Of a DNA stretch of 19,473 bases, positions 15,101 through 19,473 are shown in pieces. Below the pieces are notes generated by a model. The model made no database searches. It saw only the letters and a program-made list of their open reading frames with translations, and had not been told where the DNA came from. Origin of the DNA: Planctomycetaceae bacterium (GTDB lineage: Bacteria > Planctomycetota > Phycisphaerae > Phycisphaerales > SM1A02); contig NSIA01000193.1 in the NCBI GenBank assembly GCA_002737585.1, positions 1 to 19,473 on the forward strand, read 5' to 3'. The first letter of the stretch is position 1. Every line of letters starts with the position of its first letter. The position numbers were made by a program, and so were the translations under genes.

Positions 15101-15317
15101 GATTCACCCATCGCTCAATGCGATTGGTGATGGTCTTCTCAATGGACGAAGCCGGCATGCCCGGGTAGTACGTGAGTACCTGCACCGCCGGCGACTTGAA
15201 CACCGGCAGAATGTCCACCGGAATCCGCGTCAACGACAGAATTCCCAGGATCGCTAGGACCAACGCGAACGCTGCCACCACGTACGGGTTTCGGACGGAA
15301 AGGCGAATCAGCCACAT
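12105..15317 (-). CDS. RND-family efflux transporter, inner-membrane pump subunit
   Basis: A proton-driven multidrug or metal efflux pump of 1070 aa, full length for the HAE/HME RND families. It opens with TM1, NPYVVAAFALVLAILGILSL, then RIPVDILPVF and YPGMPASSIE, hallmarks of these pumps. Two large periplasmic regions and two six-helix blocks can be followed, with the second block around RFRPIVMTFLATVLALTPMA. The TM4 proton-relay pair reads GPLVDEAIVELEN, so Asp401 is kept and the second Asp of AcrB is Glu402. The TM10 Lys of AcrB (K940) is Asn in VGVAVNNGVLLVDFA. The gene precedes and overlaps its adaptor by 4 bp. No TolC-type channel gene is present. The substrate cannot be deduced: the TM4 pair is closer to drug pumps, but the TM10 site is not HAE1-like. 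It is divergent from the amylase gene across a 127-bp gap. Confidence 0.93.
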   Translation of the reverse strand: MWLIRLSVRNPYVVAAFALVLAILGILSLTRIPVDILPVFKSPAVQVLTYYPGMPASSIEKTITNRIERWVNQAPGARLVESRSVPGVSVVKVYFRDDIDPNEALTLTNSLALGALPNLPPNTLPPVALPFDATGTMPVGILTVTNLSMDDAHQKDIARINVRNMLGAIPGCIAPVVVGGRDRSVMIYLDPAKMEARNYAPMDVVAALRRGNLMVTPGTAYFGSEQVLLDSNAMVERVEDLNDLPITLGAQATVLLRDIGRAEDASAIQTSRVRIDDRNEVFVPVYRQRGSSSLSVVDGVRANIPGMEERLPKGTKLDLVMDQTVAVRSALGSLVFEGIVGAVLVSIMILLFLGDWRMTLIATMSIPLAVMGAIIGLYATGNTINAMTLGGLALAIGPLVDEAIVELENNHRNYHMGKSRIRAAIDGCSQVMVPVMVAACTTFIVLAPLALLPGIGGFLFRPLTLAVGFAMMTSFILSRTFVPMMCAKFLPDDHRRARDEVNAHERATRPPGAVARLSARFQRRIDGLAAGYLAALRWCLGNRAKVVMAVCLLFVGSLAVVPFIGREFFPQVDAGQIVLRLRAPSNLRLDATEERVKEVERFLKETVPAAEREMIVSEIGLNPDWSAAYTTNSGQQDAVIRLQLGKNRSKSSQEWAGDIRRAFLATPAFADLRIDLDTGGMISTALNYGASSPIDIEIEGGSNADAFATARKVRDLVAPVQGTADVRIQQRDDAPYLVLDVDRVKSAELGLSAEDVVLQVVVALNSSVSVNRNFWIDSQSGNQYFVGVQFPEDVDRTMDDVLSLPVKGALQPTPINLGSVVTPRRTSGAVEINHAGLRRVANVLVNIEGRDLASVASDIEARVSKLELPEGMRISYKGEFQRMNDSFTQLALGLALAAVLVYLLQVTLFRSWIGPGVIMLTVPLGFIGVAWMLYLTGTTLNVQSLMGTIFLVGVAVNNGVLLVDFANQRQLEGVAAHQAISEAAATRFRPIVMTFLATVLALTPMAIGIGRGHEANIPLARAVVGGMLSSTFLTLFLVPVMYTLLVRRVQPMIDIEEEMKAPLAGEGVTP

Positions 15318-15393
15318 CGTGCGTCGACCTCAGCTCGGGCTCGGCACACGGCCGCGTTGAAATGTTGCTCCACGCGCTGCAGTCTAGCGATTA

Positions 15394-15413
15394 ACCAAGA
15401 ACGATTAGTTGGT
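15394..15413. other. Weak inverted repeat upstream of the amylase gene
   Basis: ACCAA and TTGGT are separated by 10 bases in an AT-richer patch of the gap between the divergent pump and amylase genes, 32-51 bases before the amylase GTG. It could be an operator for sugar control, but arms of five bases are easily chance. I found no convincing promoter pair in this gap. Confidence 0.2.
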
Positions 15414-15444
15414 ATTTCGGTCGCCGCCTCCTAGGCTATGCGCT

Positions 15445-18021
15445 GTGACTTTCCGCCCAACTGCCACCACTGCTGTGCTCGCCGCCCTGCTTCTGGCGGC
15501 ATCGGCACATGCAGCCACGCCGCCCATTGTGCGTGCGCCGCAGGATGAAATCATTTATCAAATCATGCCGATCGCCTGGCGCGATTCAAACCTCGATACC
15601 GTGGGCTCGGTGTCCACGCGCTTTGGCGACTTCGGCGGCCTCGCCGCTACGGAGAGTCTCGACTATCTGCAGTACCTCGGCGTGACGATGGTCTATCTGC
15701 AACCGATCTTTCCGTCGGCGGCGTACCACGGGTACCAACACGGACCCGCTGACCAACTCAACTCGCGCTTCGGCACTGAGGCGCAGTTCCTGGCATTTGT
15801 GGATGCAGCCCATGCGCGCGGCATCAAGGTGATCCTGGACTTTGTTGCCTACGGCATCAGCCAGAATTCGCCGTACTACGCATCGGCGTATGGAAATCCT
15901 TCAAGCATCTACGACCCGTGGCTGGCGTTCACCAACGCCGCCAACACGTCATATGTCGGCTCGCTCTACAACACCTGGAACGGCGGGCAGGTTGGTTTCA
16001 TTCACTGGAACCTCACCAACGCCGCCGCAGTGAACACGGTCACCAACTGGGCCAAGAAGTGGCTTGACCCAAACGGCGACGGCAACACCGCCGATGGCGT
16101 TGACGGATTCAGACTCGACCACGCATGGGCGAGCGGTGGCGAAGGCTGGGGCGCCAACATCACCTTCTGGGAAACGTGGTGCACCGCATTGCGCACCCTG
16201 CGTCCAGATGTCTTCATCTTCTGCGAGCCGTCGGATTGGGGTAACTACGGCACTGATCTACTCACCACCAACGCCTTCAATGCGGTGATCACCAAGCCGT
16301 GGCAATTTGCTGCGCGTTCCGCGGTCACCAACCGAAACGCATCAGGTCTGTACAGCTCCATGGCAACCACCGTTGCCGCGGTGCCTGCAGGAAAGTTCAT
16401 CGTTGCGCAGACCAGCGACCACGACGCCAATCGACTGGCTTCTGATTTCGGCAGCAACAATGCTCGCCAACTCGTTGCCGCTGCGATTCTCTTCACGCAG
16501 CCATTCACGCCAAACATCTACTTCGGCGACGAAATCGGCATGAAGGGCACCAAGGCGGGCGGAACCACCGACGCGAACGACATCCCCATGCGCGAGCCAT
16601 TCAAGTGGCAATCGGTCGCCGGCGCTCCTATGACCAACTATGCCGCGGCCGTTGCTGGCACGCCACCTCCTACATACTCCGCCAACAACGACGGACGCAG
16701 CGTGCAAGAGCAAAGAGGCGTGGCGGGTTCGATCTTAGAGACGTATCGATCGCTCATCACCGTGCGCAAGAATTCCGTAGCACTGCGGCGTGGTGCATAT
16801 CTCCCGGTCACCTGTCCGAACACTGGTATCTACGCATTCGTGCGAAGCGATGCGGCGGAGACCGTGCTGGTAGTCATCAACCTCAACTCCACCTCCGCAA
16901 GTAGCACGATTGATCTCAGTGCGTTCACGGTGCCCGCAACCGGTACCGTTCCAACGAGCCTGGAAAACGGCACAACGCTTCCGGTGATCAACGCGTCAAA
17001 CAAGGGTGCGTATCCAGTCTCGCTGGCAGCGCGTTCATGGTTCATCGCGCGCGCCGCGCTTTCCATTCCGCAGGTGGTGACGCATCCAGATATCGACGGA
17101 CGCTCGCTACCGACTGACGCGGGCACAGCCGCACTGCGTGCAACGCAAGTGTGCCTCTCATCGTTTGCAGACAACGTTGGCGAACTCAATCAGCTCTTCG
17201 TACACGCTGACGGTGACGCGCTGCGCGTTTCCATCACCGGCAACCTGCCGGCAGACGGCACCTCGCTCGACCTCTTCATTGATGTTGATCCAGGCGCGGG
17301 CACTGGGCAAAATCGCCTTGTGACAGCACATCTTCCTTCGCCACCCGGCGGACTCGCGCCACTTGATGGCACAACCTTTGACACTGGCTTTGCGCCCGAC
17401 GCCCTCTATTACGTCAACACCGTGGGATCGCTCGTCTATGTCGATCGCGTCAACCTGCCCAGCACCGGCACGCTTGCCACGAAAGACTTCCTCGGCACCG
17501 TGGCGCTGAACTCCGGGCGCGGCGTACTGAGTGCTGGTGGAAATCCAAACAGCGTTGAAGTTGCGTTTGACAATACCAACACCGCCGGCATCACTGCTAC
17601 AAGTGTTGTCAACGCTGCCACCGCCAGCGCGGGCATCGAACTACGCATTCCATTTGCAGACCTTGGACTTGCTGCTGACTTCGCAGGCTCGGTGGCGCTC
17701 ACTGCGTTCATCGAACGCGTTGACGGCACCATCTCCAACCAGTGGCTCCCCGCCCTGCCCGCAGGAAGCGGCGACCTTGGCATCGCCCCCAATGCGAACA
17801 ACATCGCCGGCGTGCAACACCTGACCGTGTTCCTAGGAGCAACAGCCGACCTCAACGGCGACGGCTCGGTGAACGGCATCGACCTTGGCACCCTGCTTGG
17901 CAACTGGGGACCAACGCCACCTGGCTCCGGCATCGCCCTTGGCGATCTGAACCGTGACGGCATCGTGGACGGCGATGACCTCGGCCGAATGCTCGCGCAG
18001 TGGGGCACGAACGGCTGGTGA
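15445..18021 (+). CDS. Secreted GH13 alpha-amylase-like enzyme with C-terminal dockerin-like module
   Basis: A predicted secreted alpha-glucan hydrolase, 858 aa from the GTG at 15445. Its signal peptide is VTFRPTATTAVLAALLLAAS ending AHA-ATPP. The GH13 barrel (about 33-430) starts DEIIYQIMPIAWRDS and contains YHGYQHGPADQLNSRFGT. Region II is GFRLDHAW (nucleophile Asp225), region III IFCEPSD (acid Glu261), region IV SDHDANR (Asp327), then YFGDEIGMKG. Region I is unusual: ILDFVAYGIS replaces the common DxxxNH. A C-terminal beta domain (about 440-535) is followed by a beta-rich domain of unknown type (about 545-810; HADGDALRVSITGNLPADG, LFIDVDPGAGTGQN, GIELRIPFADLGL). The last 45 residues are a two-loop dockerin-like module (DLNGDGSVNGIDL and DLNRDGIVDGDDL). 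An upstream TTG at 15409 is possible but would spoil the signal peptide. The subfamily and exact substrate are not clear. Confidence 0.9.
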   Translation: MTFRPTATTAVLAALLLAASAHAATPPIVRAPQDEIIYQIMPIAWRDSNLDTVGSVSTRFGDFGGLAATESLDYLQYLGVTMVYLQPIFPSAAYHGYQHGPADQLNSRFGTEAQFLAFVDAAHARGIKVILDFVAYGISQNSPYYASAYGNPSSIYDPWLAFTNAANTSYVGSLYNTWNGGQVGFIHWNLTNAAAVNTVTNWAKKWLDPNGDGNTADGVDGFRLDHAWASGGEGWGANITFWETWCTALRTLRPDVFIFCEPSDWGNYGTDLLTTNAFNAVITKPWQFAARSAVTNRNASGLYSSMATTVAAVPAGKFIVAQTSDHDANRLASDFGSNNARQLVAAAILFTQPFTPNIYFGDEIGMKGTKAGGTTDANDIPMREPFKWQSVAGAPMTNYAAAVAGTPPPTYSANNDGRSVQEQRGVAGSILETYRSLITVRKNSVALRRGAYLPVTCPNTGIYAFVRSDAAETVLVVINLNSTSASSTIDLSAFTVPATGTVPTSLENGTTLPVINASNKGAYPVSLAARSWFIARAALSIPQVVTHPDIDGRSLPTDAGTAALRATQVCLSSFADNVGELNQLFVHADGDALRVSITGNLPADGTSLDLFIDVDPGAGTGQNRLVTAHLPSPPGGLAPLDGTTFDTGFAPDALYYVNTVGSLVYVDRVNLPSTGTLATKDFLGTVALNSGRGVLSAGGNPNSVEVAFDNTNTAGITATSVVNAATASAGIELRIPFADLGLAADFAGSVALTAFIERVDGTISNQWLPALPAGSGDLGIAPNANNIAGVQHLTVFLGATADLNGDGSVNGIDLGTLLGNWGPTPPGSGIALGDLNRDGIVDGDDLGRMLAQWGTNGW

Positions 18022-18044
18022 TCGGCAGCATGACGTAACGGGGT

Positions 18045-19473
18045 ATGGTGCCGTGTGTGATCGTTCCATTAACCACTTGCGATTTCCTCGAACGCGCGGC
18101 GCTGGTCTACGGCAATCGCGTCGGAATTGTTGACGAACCAAACCAGCCTGCACCCAACATGGGCGCGTTGACCTACCGCCAAGTTGCGGAACTTGCACAT
18201 CACTGCGGCGCAAATCTGCAATCACTTGGAATCGCCGTCGGAGACCGCGTTGCCATCGTTTCGCAGAACTCTGCCCGACTGTTGATCGCCCTTTACGGCG
18301 TGACTGCGGCTGGTCGCGTCTTGGTTCCCATCAACTTCCGACTCAGCGCCGCGGAGATCACGTACATCGTTGCACACTCGGGCGCGCGGCTGCTACTGGT
18401 GGACCCAGAGCTTGCCGATGCACTCCGCGATGTGCCGTGCGAACAGCGTGCCATCCTCGGTGCAGAGTCCGACGCCCTGCTCTTCAGTACGCCGCGCCAC
18501 TCAGCCACGCCGTGGGCACGCGACGAGCAAGCCACTGCCACCATCAACTACACAAGCGGAACCACCGCGCGACCAAAGGGCGTGCAACTCACGCACCGGA
18601 ATCTTTGGACCAACTCCGTCACCTTCGGCCTGCACCTCGGCACCAGCGATCGCGATGTGTATCTCCACACGCTTCCCATGTTCCACTGCAACGGATGGGG
18701 AATGCCGTTCGTACTTGCAGGTATGGGCGCACAGCAAATCGTGCTGCGCAAAGTCTCCGGCGCAGAAATTCTGCGCCGAATCGAACACCACGGTGTCAAC
18801 ATTCTGTGTGGAGCTCCGGCAGTTGTCAGCGCTGTCCTTGACGCAGCTTCCGAATGGAAAGGCCCGATCCCAGGGCGCGACCGCGTACGCATGGTTGTCG
18901 CCGGTGCGCCTCCGCCGACACGCACTATTGAGCGCGTCGAAACCGAACTCGGCTGGGAATTCATTCAGCTCTACGGACTCACCGAAACATCGCCGCTCCT
19001 CACCTTCAACCGCGGGCGCCAAGAATGGGACGGTCTTGAAACATCTGTGCGCGCACATCTCTTATCGCGGGCTGGTGCGCCTGCACTTGGAATGCATGTA
19101 CGCACCGACGAACACGGCGAAGTGCTTGCACGCGGCAATGTGGTGCTCGAAAGCTACTGGCAAGAACCAGTAGCCACCGCCGCCGCAATTGAAGATGGTT
19201 GGTTCCACACCGGTGATGGCGGAACGATCGGCGATGATGGCTATCTCACCATCTCTGACCGCAAGAAGGATGTCATCATCACTGGCGGCGAAAATGTCTC
19301 ATCGATCGAAGTAGAAGACGCACTCTGTTCGCACCCGGCGGTTGCGGAGGTCGCCGTGATCGGCGTACCGGATGCAAAATGGGGCGAAACCGTGAAGGCG
19401 CTCGTAGTCCTTACGCCCGGCGCCACCAGCACTGAGCGGCACCTGATCGACCACTGCCGCACCCTGCTCGCGC
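18045..19473 (+). CDS. AMP-dependent acyl-CoA synthetase/ligase (3' truncated by window end)
   Basis: An adenylate-forming enzyme that activates a carboxylic acid, probably a fatty acid, to acyl-AMP and then acyl-CoA; 476 codons seen, still open at the window edge. The ATG at 18045 follows an in-frame TAA at 18036 and gives MVPCVIVPLTTCDFLERAAL, a normal N-terminus for this family. The phosphate-binding loop is YTSGTTARPKG (169-179). Also present are LHTLPMFHCNGWG, motif A5 YGLTET (310-315), GWFHTGD (385-391) and the hinge DRKKDVIITGGEN (from Asp405). The catalytic Lys near the C-terminus lies beyond the window. The wording (LPMFHCNGWG, YWQEP, GENVSSIEVE) is that of medium/long-chain acyl-CoA ligases; no signal peptide, so cytoplasmic. 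It begins 23 bp after the amylase stop and may be co-transcribed, though the functions do not obviously connect. Confidence 0.93.
   Translation, partial: MVPCVIVPLTTCDFLERAALVYGNRVGIVDEPNQPAPNMGALTYRQVAELAHHCGANLQSLGIAVGDRVAIVSQNSARLLIALYGVTAAGRVLVPINFRLSAAEITYIVAHSGARLLLVDPELADALRDVPCEQRAILGAESDALLFSTPRHSATPWARDEQATATINYTSGTTARPKGVQLTHRNLWTNSVTFGLHLGTSDRDVYLHTLPMFHCNGWGMPFVLAGMGAQQIVLRKVSGAEILRRIEHHGVNILCGAPAVVSAVLDAASEWKGPIPGRDRVRMVVAGAPPPTRTIERVETELGWEFIQLYGLTETSPLLTFNRGRQEWDGLETSVRAHLLSRAGAPALGMHVRTDEHGEVLARGNVVLESYWQEPVATAAAIEDGWFHTGDGGTIGDDGYLTISDRKKDVIITGGENVSSIEVEDALCSHPAVAEVAVIGVPDAKWGETVKALVVLTPGATSTERHLIDHCRTLLA

Noticed and set aside
15357..15387. TTGAAA as a -35 box for the amylase gene
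   Set aside because: No acceptable -10 hexamer occurs at 16-18 bases spacing.

Overview
The window looks like chromosomal DNA from a planctomycete, most likely of the class Phycisphaerae. The main clue is a planctomycete-style dockerin-like module (two Ca-binding loops followed by 'DLGxLLxxWG' helices) in three unrelated secreted enzymes. Dense gene packing, GC-rich third positions and many exported proteins agree with this. The taxonomic call is inference; there is no rRNA or other marker here. There are thirteen protein-coding genes, the first and last cut by the window edges. I see no RNA genes, CRISPR array, insertion sequence or prophage. No gene-free stretch exceeds about 215 bases.

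Layout. (1) 1-540, + strand: C-terminal part of a WspA-like chemoreceptor signalling domain. (2) 547-3777, - strand: a chitin-degradation pair, a GH18 chitinase followed 87 bp later by an AA10 lytic polysaccharide monooxygenase (LPMO). Both carry the same CBM2-like plus Cys-bracketed dockerin-like cassette. (3) 3991-8379, - strand: lipoprotein, GNAT acetyltransferase, YHYH-PEBP fusion protein and S1/P1 nuclease. (4) 8514-10969, + strand: a membrane-anchored coiled-coil protein, then an exported amidase with a Tat-type signal. The lipoprotein and coiled-coil genes are divergent and share a 134-bp control region with a perfect 17-bp palindrome and a good sigma70-type promoter. (5) 10987-15317, - strand: an RND pump gene overlapping by 4 bp its periplasmic adaptor gene; no outer-membrane channel gene is present. 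(6) 15445-19473, + strand: a secreted GH13 amylase-like protein with a C-terminal dockerin-like module, then a truncated acyl-CoA ligase.

How the genes fit together. Many products are exported hydrolases or oxidases for polymers: chitin (LPMO and chitinase), alpha-glucan (GH13), nucleic acids (S1/P1 nuclease), and amide substrates (amidase). This fits a polymer-scavenging bacterium. The LPMO and chitinase are the clearest functional pair: the LPMO makes oxidative nicks in crystalline chitin that the chitinase can extend. The RND pair is a separate envelope export unit, and its adaptor appears to lack the alpha-hairpin that normally reaches the outer-membrane channel.

The points most worth following are: the shared CBM2-dockerin cassette with an identical 51-residue cysteine spacing, internal rather than terminal in the chitinase; the hairpin-less RND adaptor; a 42-bp tandem duplication that copies the end of the YHYH-PEBP gene together with its stop codon; and the palindrome in the divergent control region.
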